A DNA stretch of 64,000 bases. Source: VAYN01 sp964540905 (GTDB lineage: Bacteria; Actinomycetota; Thermoleophilia; Solirubrobacterales; 70-9). The position numbers were made by a program, and so were the translations under genes. Position 1 is the first letter of the stretch. Each line of letters begins with the position of its first letter. The stretch covers positions 1-64,000 of the forward strand of contig CAZIOS010000006.1 in the NCBI GenBank assembly GCA_964540905.1, given 5' to 3'. Shown here in pieces: positions 1 to 7,429 of the stretch. A model generated the notes under the pieces. The model had not been told where the DNA came from and ran no database searches. It saw nothing but the letters and a program-made list of their open reading frames with translations.

Positions 1-391
1 GGACCTCGACGTCCTCGTAGGAGGCCTGGTTGCAGTGGACGACGACCTCGTCGCCCGGCTTCCAGCGGGTGACGCCCTCTCCGACCTTCCAGACGATCCC
101 GGAGGCGTCGGAGCCGCCGATGTGGTGGCCGTACTCGGGATGGTCGCCGTAGCCGAAGACCGAGACCGGCTTGCCGAGCGCCGCCCAAACGTTGTTGAAG
201 TTGACGCCAGCGGCCATCACCCGCACGATCACCTCGAAGGCGCCGGGCTCGGGGACCTCGATCTGCTCGAGCTGGAAGGCGTCCTTGGGCTCGCCCTCGC
301 GCTCCTGGCGGATCACCCACGCCGCCATCGTCTCCGGCAGCGTTCCGGGCTCTACGTCCAGCTTCGAGATCGCACTGCTGTCAACGGCCAA
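1..391 (-). CDS. ccr: Crotonyl-CoA carboxylase/reductase, N-terminal part (cut by window edge)
   Basis: The reverse strand encodes the N-terminal GroES-like half of crotonyl-CoA carboxylase/reductase. This enzyme reductively carboxylates crotonyl-CoA to ethylmalonyl-CoA with NADPH and CO2, in the ethylmalonyl-CoA pathway or to supply extender units. Diagnostic stretches are AAWVIRQEREGEPKDAF, VMAAGVNFNNVWAALGKPVS and HHIGGSDASGIVWKVGEGV, which match the family closely. The rest of the gene lies off the left edge. I place the start at a TTG (391) because GGAGG sits just upstream (397-401). An in-frame ATG at 328 would remove 21 residues and is the alternative. It lies 66 bp downstream of rmuC on the same strand. 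Confidence 0.88.
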   Translation of the reverse strand, partial: MAVDSSAISKLDVEPGTLPETMAAWVIRQEREGEPKDAFQLEQIEVPEPGAFEVIVRVMAAGVNFNNVWAALGKPVSVFGYGDHPEYGHHIGGSDASGIVWKVGEGVTRWKPGDEVVVHCNQASYEDVEV

Positions 392-457
392 GGGGTCCTC
401 CGCGGATCGTCGGTGACGGGCCGGCGAATCCTAGATGAGAGCTCTGCGCCCGCGTCC

Positions 458-1702
458 TCAGGCGGCGTCGGAGGCGCTGCGGCGCATCTCTTCGCCGGTG
501 ACGCGGTAGCGCTCGGCGAGGTCGACGACGTCGTCCCGGGGCGGCTCGAGCTCCTTCAGGTTGGGCTCGATCGACTTGCTGGGAGCGAGTTCGCTCAGCG
601 GTTTGACGACCTCCTGCCAGACCTGGCCGTGGGCCGTCACCATCGCCGCGCCGCCGTTGAACGCGGTCACGGACTCCCCCAGCTTCCTGCCCAGCTTCGC
701 GTAGTTGTCGAGGAAGTTCGCCATCGCCTCGGCCATCGTGTAGCCGCGGCTGAGCAGCTCCTCGATGTGCTCCTCCTTGCGCTCGGCATGGCAGACCTCG
801 GCCACGAGGATCATCGAGATCGCGAGCTGGGAGGGGGTGATGACGCAGACGCGATGCTCGTTGAAGAACTTCGTCGCGTCGAAGTCGTCGAGCGCGGCGA
901 GGGCGTGCATGGCCCCCTCGATCGGCACGTACATGAAGGTGAGGCTGGGGCTGTGCTCCAGGCCCTTCCAGTAGTCCTTGCGGGCCAGCGCTTTCGCGTG
1001 GTCCCTCAATTTGCGCCCGAACTCCTTGAGCCGGTCGGGATCGCCGGCGGCGAGGGCCTCCGAGAGCCCGTTGAGGCCGGGGTCGTTGGCGAGTTTGGAG
1101 TCGATCGCGACCACCGGGTCGCCCAGTCGCACCACGAAGTCCACCCGCTGGCGCCCGCTCGCTTCCTGGGTGACCTGCTTGGAGAAGTCCCGCCCCTCCT
1201 CGAGCCCGAGCGAGATCAGCTGGTTGCGCAGCGCCAGCTCGCCGAACGCCCCGCGGCCCTGGGGGCTGGCGATCTGGCGCGTCCAGTCGAGCAGCGTGCT
1301 CTCGATCCGCTGGTTGCTGCTGGCTGCCTGAAGGGTGCTGTTGGCGAGCTCCTCCTGCTTCTCCTGAAACTGAACGATCGCCGCTTTCAGCTGTTTGATC
1401 TGGTCGGACTGATCGCCGACCAGCTGCCGGTCCTGTTTCTGCTCGTTGCGCAGCCGGGTCAGCTCCCCGTCCCGCTCCGCAACGATGCGCTTCTCGGCGA
1501 TCAGCTGCTCCTCACGGCCTCGCATCTCGAGTCGGAGCTCGGTCAGCTCGCCCTCGAGGGACCCGGCCCGCTTTAGCTCTCCCTCGACCTCGGCGGCGCG
1601 GGCGCTCGCAGACTTGGCGGCAGCTGCCTTCTGCGCCGCGATCGCGACGGCAACACAGATGGCGACTACGCAAAGCAGGACGACGACGATCAACTGACTC
1701 AC
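458..1702 (-). CDS. rmuC: DNA recombination protein RmuC
   Basis: The 414-residue protein has the RmuC layout. An N-terminal transmembrane helix (about residues 3-25) is followed by a long charged coiled coil (about 30-125). Then comes the nuclease-like RmuC domain with RVDFVVRLGD and VVAIDSKLANDPGL, the expected D/E-x-K-type site. RmuC proteins limit inversion at short inverted repeats and affect recombination. That may be relevant here because the region has unusually long palindromes, one of them 69 bp upstream of this gene. The start is ATG at 1702. The family assignment is firm; the link to the local palindromes is only inference. Confidence 0.9.
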   Translation of the reverse strand: MSQLIVVVLLCVVAICVAVAIAAQKAAAAKSASARAAEVEGELKRAGSLEGELTELRLEMRGREEQLIAEKRIVAERDGELTRLRNEQKQDRQLVGDQSDQIKQLKAAIVQFQEKQEELANSTLQAASSNQRIESTLLDWTRQIASPQGRGAFGELALRNQLISLGLEEGRDFSKQVTQEASGRQRVDFVVRLGDPVVAIDSKLANDPGLNGLSEALAAGDPDRLKEFGRKLRDHAKALARKDYWKGLEHSPSLTFMYVPIEGAMHALAALDDFDATKFFNEHRVCVITPSQLAISMILVAEVCHAERKEEHIEELLSRGYTMAEAMANFLDNYAKLGRKLGESVTAFNGGAAMVTAHGQVWQEVVKPLSELAPSKSIEPNLKELEPPRDDVVDLAERYRVTGEEMRRSASDAA

Positions 1703-1770
1703 CTCATCTATCTATTCCGATTGGGTCAGACAGCGTCCCACTCGGGTCGGCGGCAACGGACTCGACGCGC

Positions 1771-1816
1771 CGCTTGATGAGTTGACCCGGCTATAGCCGG
1801 GTCAACTCATCAAGCG
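1771..1816. repeat. Perfect 46-bp palindrome, copy 1
   Basis: A perfect inverted repeat centred between 1793 and 1794. Each 23-base arm runs from CGCTTGATGAGTTG through ACCCGGCTA. It lies between the 3' end of a lipoprotein gene (1843) and the start of rmuC (1702), both on the minus strand. No T-run follows, so it is not a classic intrinsic terminator. A diverged copy of identical length lies at 14734-14779 (about 37 of 46 positions identical), over the start of a DUF559 gene. Confidence 0.9.
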
Positions 1817-1842
1817 CGGTGTGCCGGCCGGGGGCGTGCCGG

Positions 1843-2346
1843 TTAGGGCAGGAGGATGTCGTTCTGGGAGGAGGCGCGGTACGGGCCGACGATCAGTTTG
1901 CCGGGGCGGGCGCTGGGGATGCCGGCGGCGGCGATCACGTAGGTGCCGGTCGGCAGCGCCGTCTGCAGGGTGCCGGGGCTGTGGGCGAGGACCGGGCCGG
2001 AGCTGGCGTCCTTGGGGCCGCGCAGCACCAGGCGCGAGTCGGTGGTCGTCTGGTTGGCGGCGACGAGGACGACGTTGAGCGGGGCGCGGGTCTTGATCGG
2101 CGGCTGCGCGTGGTTCTGGTTCTGCGGGATCTGCTGGGTGCGGTCGGGGCCGATGCCGATGCTGCCCGGCTGCACGGTCACCGCCCTGGGCGTGATCGTG
2201 ATCGCGATCCGGCTCGGCGCCTGTGGCCGCGGCTCGTTGGGGTGGCTCTCGGCGCCGCAGCCGGCCGCGAGCAGGGCCAGCGCCAGCGCGCCGCTGACGC
2301 CGATCGCCGCAGCTTTTGGCGCTCGCCTGGCTCTCCCACGACCCAT
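1843..2346 (-). CDS. Hypothetical lipoprotein
   Basis: A 167-residue exported protein. It has an arginine-rich N-terminus, a hydrophobic stretch and a lipobox (LLAAGC, Cys about residue 30), so it should be a membrane-anchored lipoprotein. The mature part is low in charge and rich in Thr, Val and Pro, with a likely beta-sandwich character. I recognise no enzymatic motif. It is 12 bp downstream of ygfZ on the same strand and probably cotranscribed. The start is ATG at 2346. The lipoprotein assignment is secure from sequence; the function is unknown. Confidence 0.7.
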   Translation of the reverse strand: MGRGRARRAPKAAAIGVSGALALALLAAGCGAESHPNEPRPQAPSRIAITITPRAVTVQPGSIGIGPDRTQQIPQNQNHAQPPIKTRAPLNVVLVAANQTTTDSRLVLRGPKDASSGPVLAHSPGTLQTALPTGTYVIAAAGIPSARPGKLIVGPYRASSQNDILLP

Positions 2347-2358
2347 CGCGCTCGGAAT

Positions 2359-3312
2359 CTAACCGAAGGGCAAGTCGACCACGCGAGCCGTAACGCCATC
2401 TTCACCTACGGCCAGCTCGGCGCCGGGCTCGGCCTCGCGACGCAGGATCGCCAGCCCGATCGCGCCGTGGGCGGGGGAGACGCAGGCGCCGCCGAGGCGG
2501 CCGACCTCCTTCTCGCCCAGCCGCAGCGCCGCGCCGGACGCGGCCGGGGCGCTCAGCCGCAGCCCTCGCAGGTGGCGGTTGGGGCGGCCCTTGTAGTGGA
2601 GGCGGGCGACCGTCTCCTGGCCGATGTAGCAGCCCTTGCTGAAGCTGACGGCGTCCTCGACGATCCCCGCCTCGGCCGGCATCGTCTCGGCGCCCATCTC
2701 GGCGCCGAAGCGCGGCCGGCCGCGCTCGATCCGCAGGATCTCCGCCGCCGCGGCGGCGACCTCGACCGCGCCGGCGGCGAGCAGCGCCTGGCGCAGGCGC
2801 TCCGCCTCGGCGCTGGCGACGATCAGGTCGATGCCTTCGGAGCTGCCGACGGCGAGGCACTCGACCCCGGCGACGCTGGTCGTTTCGCAGCTGTTCTCGG
2901 GCAGCGCCGGCAGGCCGGCGATCTCGACGCTGCGGGGACCGATCAGCGCCAGGATCGCCCGCTCCTCGGTCACGTCGGCGACCTCGACCTCGCGCCCGAT
3001 CGAGTACATCGTCAGGTGCCGCAGCGCCGGCGCCAGCGCCACCGGCTCGAGGTCGAGCCAGATCTCGTCCTGGGCCGGCCGCAGCACCCGCATGTCGGCC
3101 TGCATGTGGCCCTTGCGGTCGAGCAGCGCCGCGTACTGGCCGTCGCCGACCGCCAGCGCCTCGACGTCGTTGGTCAGCTGCCCCTGCAGGTACTCGGCCG
3201 CGTCGGCGCCGCTGACCAGCAGCTTGCCCCGCTCGGAGCGATCCAGCAGGCCGCATTCCTCGCGCAGCTGCCGGTACTGGGCGTCCAGCTCGACGGTGGC
3301 CTGCTCGCTCAT
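2359..3312 (-). CDS. ygfZ: Folate-binding YgfZ/GcvT-like protein
   Basis: This protein of about 317 residues belongs to the YgfZ (IBA57-like) branch of the GcvT fold, which uses tetrahydrofolate in repair or maturation of certain Fe-S enzymes. The signature KGCYIGQE with its conserved cysteine is present (around residue 225), followed by TVARLHYKGRPNRHLRGL. The N-terminal half carries the aminomethyltransferase-like LLVSGADAAEYLQGQLTNDV. I prefer the ATG at 3312; a GTG two codons upstream (3318) is equally in frame. It is divergent from the mntH-like gene and upstream of the lipoprotein gene at 1843. Confidence 0.88.
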   Translation of the reverse strand: MSEQATVELDAQYRQLREECGLLDRSERGKLLVSGADAAEYLQGQLTNDVEALAVGDGQYAALLDRKGHMQADMRVLRPAQDEIWLDLEPVALAPALRHLTMYSIGREVEVADVTEERAILALIGPRSVEIAGLPALPENSCETTSVAGVECLAVGSSEGIDLIVASAEAERLRQALLAAGAVEVAAAAAEILRIERGRPRFGAEMGAETMPAEAGIVEDAVSFSKGCYIGQETVARLHYKGRPNRHLRGLRLSAPAASGAALRLGEKEVGRLGGACVSPAHGAIGLAILRREAEPGAELAVGEDGVTARVVDLPFG

Positions 3313-3431
3313 CGCCACTGATTCTAGGAAGCCGCGACCGCGGCCCCGCGCGGTCGTCTTTTGGATGTGTCAGATTCTGATTTGGATATGTCGAGATTTC
3401 TCCGGTCGCCGGAAACGCCGAGCGTCGCGCG

Positions 3432-4739
3432 GTGAAGCGGGAGCGCCGCGAGGCGACGGTCGAGGGCGTTCTCCCCGGCGAGGCCGCCGTCGCCGCCGCG
3501 GCGCGGCGCTCGCTTGACGGCCACAACCGCGGTCTCGGCCGCATCTGGCCCTTCCTCGGCCCGGCCTTCATCGCCGCCGTCGCCTACGTCGACCCCGGCA
3601 ACTTCGCCACCAACGTCGCCGGCGGCGCCAGGTTCGGCTACCTGCTGCTCTGGGTCGTCCTCGCCGCCAACCTGATCGCGATGCTGGTCCAGGCGCAGTC
3701 GGCGAAGCTCGGGATCGCCACCGGCAGGAACCTGGCCGAGCTCTGCCGCGAGCGCTTCCCCCGCCGGGTCTCGATCGGCCTCTGGCTGCAGGCCGAGCTG
3801 GTGGCGATGGCGACCGACATCGCCGAGGTCGTCGGCGCCGCGCTCGGCCTCAACCTGCTCTTCGGCATCCCGCTCTTCCCGGCCGGGCTGATCGCCGGCG
3901 CCGGGGCCTTCGCGATCCTCGCCCTGCAGCAGCAGGGCTTCCGCCGGCTCGAGGCCGGGATCACGGTCCTGGTCGGCGTCGTCGTCGCCTCCTTTCTCTT
4001 CGAGCTGATCGACGCCAAGCCGCAGGCGAGCGAAATCGGCCGCCACCTCTTCGTCCCCGGCTTCGCCGGCACCGAGAGCATCCTGCTCGCCACCGGGATC
4101 ATCGGCGCGACGGTGATGCCGCACGTCGTCTACCTGCACTCGGCGCTGACCCAGCGCCGCATCGTCGGCCGCGACGACGACGAGAAAAAGCGCATCCTCG
4201 GCTTCGAGAAGGTCGACGTCGTGATCGCCCTCTCGCTGGCCGGCGTCGTCAACCTGGCGATGATGACCGTTGCGGCCGCGCTCTTCCACGGCAGCGGCCT
4301 GACCGGCGTCGACTCGATCGAAGGCGCCTTCGAGGCGCTGCAGAGGCTGGTCTCGAACCGCGCCGCGACGGTCTTCGGCGTCGCCCTGCTCGCCTCCGGC
4401 TTCGCCTCCTCCTCGGTCGGGACGATGGCGGGGCAGGTGGTGATGCAGGGCTTCATCCGCCGCCGCATCCCGATCTTCCTGCGGCGGGCGCTGACCCTGG
4501 CGCCGGCGCTGCTGGTGCTGGCGCTCGGCATCGACCCGACCGACGCCCTGGTCGGCAGCCAGGTCGTCCTCTCCTTCGGCATCCCCTTCGCCCTGGTCCC
4601 CCTCCTCCTGATCGCCAGCCGCCGCGAGGTGATGGGAGCGCTCGTCAACCCGCCCTGGCTGACCACTCTCGCCGGCGCGATTGCCGCCCTGATCATCGCC
4701 CTGAACGTCTTTCTCCTGCAGCAGGTCTTCTTCGGCTGA
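3432..4739 (+). CDS. mntH: Nramp-family divalent metal transporter
   Basis: A 435-residue multi-pass membrane protein of the Nramp family, proton-coupled importers of Mn2+/Fe2+. Family hallmarks are AYVDPGNFATN in the first helix (the DPGN metal-binding motif) and ATVMPHVVYLHSAL in the sixth (the MPH motif). About eleven hydrophobic segments are visible. The short charged N-terminus lies in the cytoplasm. The start is GTG at 3432. Its upstream region is shared with the divergent ygfZ gene. No MntR-type operator could be recognised by eye. Substrate choice between Mn and Fe cannot be settled from sequence. Confidence 0.9.
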   Translation: MKRERREATVEGVLPGEAAVAAAARRSLDGHNRGLGRIWPFLGPAFIAAVAYVDPGNFATNVAGGARFGYLLLWVVLAANLIAMLVQAQSAKLGIATGRNLAELCRERFPRRVSIGLWLQAELVAMATDIAEVVGAALGLNLLFGIPLFPAGLIAGAGAFAILALQQQGFRRLEAGITVLVGVVVASFLFELIDAKPQASEIGRHLFVPGFAGTESILLATGIIGATVMPHVVYLHSALTQRRIVGRDDDEKKRILGFEKVDVVIALSLAGVVNLAMMTVAAALFHGSGLTGVDSIEGAFEALQRLVSNRAATVFGVALLASGFASSSVGTMAGQVVMQGFIRRRIPIFLRRALTLAPALLVLALGIDPTDALVGSQVVLSFGIPFALVPLLLIASRREVMGALVNPPWLTTLAGAIAALIIALNVFLLQQVFFG

Positions 4740-4762
4740 GGCGGGCAGGTACGCTTGCGGCG

Positions 4763-5131
4763 ATGAGCTTGGCTGCGGACTTTCAGCAGATTCTCGAGGC
4801 ACTGCCGCCGGACTGGACCGACCTCGAGGTCGACCTGCGGATCGACGACGAGAGCCGCTACGTCGACACCGCGGTGGCGCTGAGCCAGGTCAATGCCCAG
4901 GTCTATGAGCGCCCGCGGGCGGGTTGGCACTGGCGGCTGTTGGTCGCCCACAGCTTCGGCCACGCCGCCGCGGCGGAGACGGTCGGGGGCGTGCTCGCCA
5001 AGCTCGACGGCGACGGCGTCAGCGGCGAGATGCGGGTCGCCGAGGTGCGCGAGGGGCGCTCCGAGGTCGTGCAGATGTGGGGCCGGCCCGAGAGCGTGCG
5101 CGAAGAGTTCCGCCAGCGCCGCGCCAACTGA
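4763..5131 (+). CDS. Hypothetical protein (122 aa)
   Basis: A small soluble acidic protein beginning MSLAADFQQILEALPPDW. It has alternating hydrophobic/charged segments that suggest an alpha/beta fold (LEVDLRIDDESRYVDTAVAL, then a GWHWRLLVAHSFGHAAA helix). There is no signal peptide or membrane helix. It starts 24 bp after the Nramp gene and ends 9 bp before the receiver-like gene, so the three are probably one transcript. I do not recognise the family. Codon bias resembles its neighbours, which supports a real gene. Confidence 0.6.
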   Translation: MSLAADFQQILEALPPDWTDLEVDLRIDDESRYVDTAVALSQVNAQVYERPRAGWHWRLLVAHSFGHAAAAETVGGVLAKLDGDGVSGEMRVAEVREGRSEVVQMWGRPESVREEFRQRRAN

Positions 5132-5139
5132 GCCGGGCG

Positions 5140-5463
5140 ATGGCCCGGGTCCTCAGCATCTCCGGCGACCTGATGCTGGCCAGCAGGGTCGACGCGACGC
5201 TCACCGCCGCCGGGCACCACGTGATCCTCGCGCGCTCGCTGGAGGAGGCGACCCCCGACGGCGCCGAGCTCGTGGTCGCCGACCTCGAAGGACAGGACCC
5301 GGGGGCTCTGGCGGCGCTCGACGCCCCCGTCCTCGGCTACTACTCCCACGTCGACGCCGAGACCCGCGCCGCCGCCGAGGCGGCCGGGGTCGACCTGGTC
5401 GTCCCGCGCTCGCGGCTGGCGCGCGAACTGCCGGCGCTTGCAGAGCGGTTGCTCAGGGGCTGA
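5140..5463 (+). CDS. Receiver-like (CheY-fold) protein
   Basis: A 107-residue protein starting at ATG 5140 (MARVLSISGDLMLASRVDATL). The beta/alpha pattern is flavodoxin-like: ARVLSISGDLM, then HHVILARS, AELVVADLEG, APVLGYYSHVD and VDLVVPRSRL. This is the order of a response-regulator receiver domain, with D of VADLEG in the usual phospho-acceptor position and S/H-rich YYSHV near the conserved Thr/Lys region. It has no output domain. Its stop codon lies inside the left arm of the long convergent hairpin at 5460-5525. Function as a phosphorelay protein is inferred from fold only. Confidence 0.5.
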   Translation: MARVLSISGDLMLASRVDATLTAAGHHVILARSLEEATPDGAELVVADLEGQDPGALAALDAPVLGYYSHVDAETRAAAEAAGVDLVVPRSRLARELPALAERLLRG

Positions 5464-5525
5464 GCGGGGTGAGCCTCTGCGGACGCCCTTCGGGCTGAGC
5501 GTCCGCAGAGGCTCACCCCGCTCAG
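5460..5525. terminator. Long convergent hairpin (27-bp perfect arms)
   Basis: Two perfectly complementary 27-base arms (5460-5486 and 5499-5525) enclose a 12-base loop. It separates the convergent genes ending at 5463 (+) and 5522 (-); both stop codons fall inside the arms. It is most simply a bidirectional transcription terminator, although no T-tract is visible and the stem is unusually long. Confidence 0.75.
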
Positions 5526-6481
5526 CCGCCCAGATCGAAGGCTTTGTTCACCTCTAGCTGGTGTTTCAAGAGGCCGTGTCGTAGGTCCCAGGCGGCCCAT
5601 TCCCTGAGGATCCGTGGGTCGAAGGGCTTCGGGTGCAGGTCGGGGAGGAGGACCTTTAGCTGCGCCGCCTGTTCGGGGCGCTGCAGCGCCGGGTCGGCGG
5701 CGAGCAGGTCGCCGAGGGCCGCCTGCGGGTCGCGCTCGGCGAAGGCGTAGCCGCGGCGGGTGGCGTCGATCACCGCCTTGACCAGGGCGGGATCGCTTTC
5801 CAGCGTACGGCGCGAGGTGGTCAGGACCAGCTCCGGATAGGGCGGAGCGCCGTAGCGATCGACCTTGAAGATCCGCACCGGGATGCCGCGGCGGCGCAGC
5901 GTCACCCCCTCGGCGTTCCAGAAGCCGGTCACCGCGTCGACCTTGCCGGCGGCGAGTGAGGCGACGGCGTCGAAGCCGATCGTCACCCTGTCGACCAGGG
6001 CGGGGTCGCCGCCGTCGGCGCTGACCTCGGAGTCGACCACCGCTTCGTCGGAGGGCAGCCCGGTGACGCCGACCGTGTGGTGCTGGAGATCGCGCGGGCT
6101 GCGCACCGGGCCGTCGCCGCGGGCGATCACCGCCGCCAGCGGCCGCTGCACGATCGGCATCAGCCCGACCAGGTCGAGGCCGCGCTCGCGGGCGATCCCG
6201 AGGTCGGTGATGTCGAGGATCGCGAAGTCGGTGCGGCCGGCGGCGAGCAGCTTCGGGGCGTCGGTCGATTCGCCCGGCTGCTGGATCTTCAGGTCGACGC
6301 CGGCGTCGCGGTAGAAGCCCTGCGCCTGCGCCGCGTAGATCCCGGAGTGGACGGCGTTGGGGGTGAAATCGAGCACCAGGCTCGCGCCTTTCGGCGCGCC
6401 CGGTTCCGCGCCGCCTCCGCCGCAACCGGCGGCGCCGGCGAGCAGCAGGACGGCCGCCAGCAGCGCGACAGCTCGTCTCAT
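5522..6481 (-). CDS. ABC transporter substrate-binding lipoprotein, NMT1/THI5 (ThiY-like)
   Basis: A 319-residue lipoprotein (lipobox LLLAGAAGC) of the NMT1/THI5 family. Members bind thiamine precursor pyrimidines or related small aromatics for ABC import. Family features are LVLDFTPNAVHSGIYAAQAQ near the N-terminus, FYRDAGVDLKI, DAPKLLAAGRTDFAI, and the C-terminal DPALVKAVIDATRRGYAFAERDP. No permease or ATPase gene is adjacent, so it is an orphan here or works with distant partners. No thiamine riboswitch was seen upstream. The start is ATG at 6481, and the 82-bp gap to the divergent aquaporin gene holds both promoters. The exact ligand is uncertain. Confidence 0.8.
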   Translation of the reverse strand: MRRAVALLAAVLLLAGAAGCGGGGAEPGAPKGASLVLDFTPNAVHSGIYAAQAQGFYRDAGVDLKIQQPGESTDAPKLLAAGRTDFAILDITDLGIARERGLDLVGLMPIVQRPLAAVIARGDGPVRSPRDLQHHTVGVTGLPSDEAVVDSEVSADGGDPALVDRVTIGFDAVASLAAGKVDAVTGFWNAEGVTLRRRGIPVRIFKVDRYGAPPYPELVLTTSRRTLESDPALVKAVIDATRRGYAFAERDPQAALGDLLAADPALQRPEQAAQLKVLLPDLHPKPFDPRILREWAAWDLRHGLLKHQLEVNKAFDLGG

Positions 6482-6563
6482 TCGAGTGCGAACTTAATTC
6501 ATTGAGCAAATCTGGGTAGACTGCCGCCGCTTACCGGATTGACGGGAAACCAGAGGAGGAGAA

Positions 6564-7370
6564 GTGCAGGAACGAGGTCTAGCCGCATATCTTGCTGAGT
6601 TGATCGGCACGCTCTTGCTGGTCTTTTTCATCACCAGCGTCGTCGTGCTCTTCGTGTCCACCGGGAGCCAGGCCCAGTTCGGCTCGGACTTCGCGGTGAT
6701 CGGTCTCGTCCACGCATTTCTGCTGTTCGGGTTGATCGTCATGTTCGGCGTCGTCAGTGGCGGGCATTTCAACCCGGCCGTGACGCTTGCCGCCGCGGCG
6801 ATCAAACGGATCGCGCCGCTGGACGCGGTGATCTACATCCTTGCCCAGCTCTCCGGCGGCGTCCTCGGCGCCCTGCTGACCAAGAGCCTGCTGCTCGACG
6901 AGGGTCGCGCCACCCATTACGGCGCTCCCGCGGTCAGCGGTCTGCTGGCCGGCAACTTCGCCGGGGCGGTGGTCGAGGCGATCGGGACCTTCTGCCTGGT
7001 CCTGGTGGTCCTCGCCGCGGTCTACTCGAAGAAGAGCCTCAAGGACTGGGCGCCGCTGGCGATCGGCACCACCCTGGGTTTCATCGTCATGGTCGGCGGG
7101 CCGCTGACCGGCGGCTCCTTCAACCCGGCCCGCTGGTTCGGCCCGGCTCTCGTCGCCAACTCCTGGGGCGGCGTCTGGCCCTACCTGGCCGGCCCGATCG
7201 TCGGCTCGCTGCTGGCCGCAGCGGTCTTCCTCTTCGTGCTGGAGAAGGGCGGGGTCGCCCCGACCGAACCGCCGGAGCGCAGCAAGGTCCCGGCCCCGAA
7301 GAAGCCGGAGTCCAAGCCCGAGCCCAAGAAGCCCGAGCCGCCCGCCCCGAAAGCGGAGCCGGCCAGCTAG
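6564..7370 (+). CDS. Aquaporin / MIP-family channel
   Basis: A 268-residue major intrinsic protein with six predicted membrane helices. The two half-helix signatures are HFNPAVTL (after helix 2) and SFNPARWFGPAL (after helix 5), so both NPA boxes are intact. Bacterial members conduct water and/or glycerol; the sequence does not settle which. The C-terminus carries an unusual repetitive Lys-Pro-Glu tail of about 35 residues (PKKPESKPEPKKPEPPAPK), likely a disordered cytoplasmic extension. The start is GTG at 6564 with a strong GGAGGAG 5-6 bases upstream. A weak hairpin (7385-7412) follows. Confidence 0.9.
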   Translation: MQERGLAAYLAELIGTLLLVFFITSVVVLFVSTGSQAQFGSDFAVIGLVHAFLLFGLIVMFGVVSGGHFNPAVTLAAAAIKRIAPLDAVIYILAQLSGGVLGALLTKSLLLDEGRATHYGAPAVSGLLAGNFAGAVVEAIGTFCLVLVVLAAVYSKKSLKDWAPLAIGTTLGFIVMVGGPLTGGSFNPARWFGPALVANSWGGVWPYLAGPIVGSLLAAAVFLFVLEKGGVAPTEPPERSKVPAPKKPESKPEPKKPEPPAPKAEPAS

Positions 7371-7384
7371 GTCCGGCAGTCGAA

Positions 7385-7412
7385 AACCGCCGGGCCAGCC
7401 GGCTCGGCGGTT
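7385..7412 (+). terminator. Hairpin after the aquaporin gene
   Basis: Arms AACCGCCG (7385-7392) and CGGCGGTT (7405-7412) enclose a GC-rich loop between the aquaporin stop and the fbiC start. There is no U-tract, so termination activity is uncertain; it could also affect fbiC translation because it ends about 10-18 bases before the candidate start codons. Confidence 0.4.
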
Positions 7413-7429
7413 GCAGTAGCTTGGGCAGC

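Noticed and set aside
35..1576. Long open frame on + opposite ccr and rmuC
   Set aside because: It is an antisense shadow of GC-rich coding sequence; rmuC and ccr on - have clear family matches.
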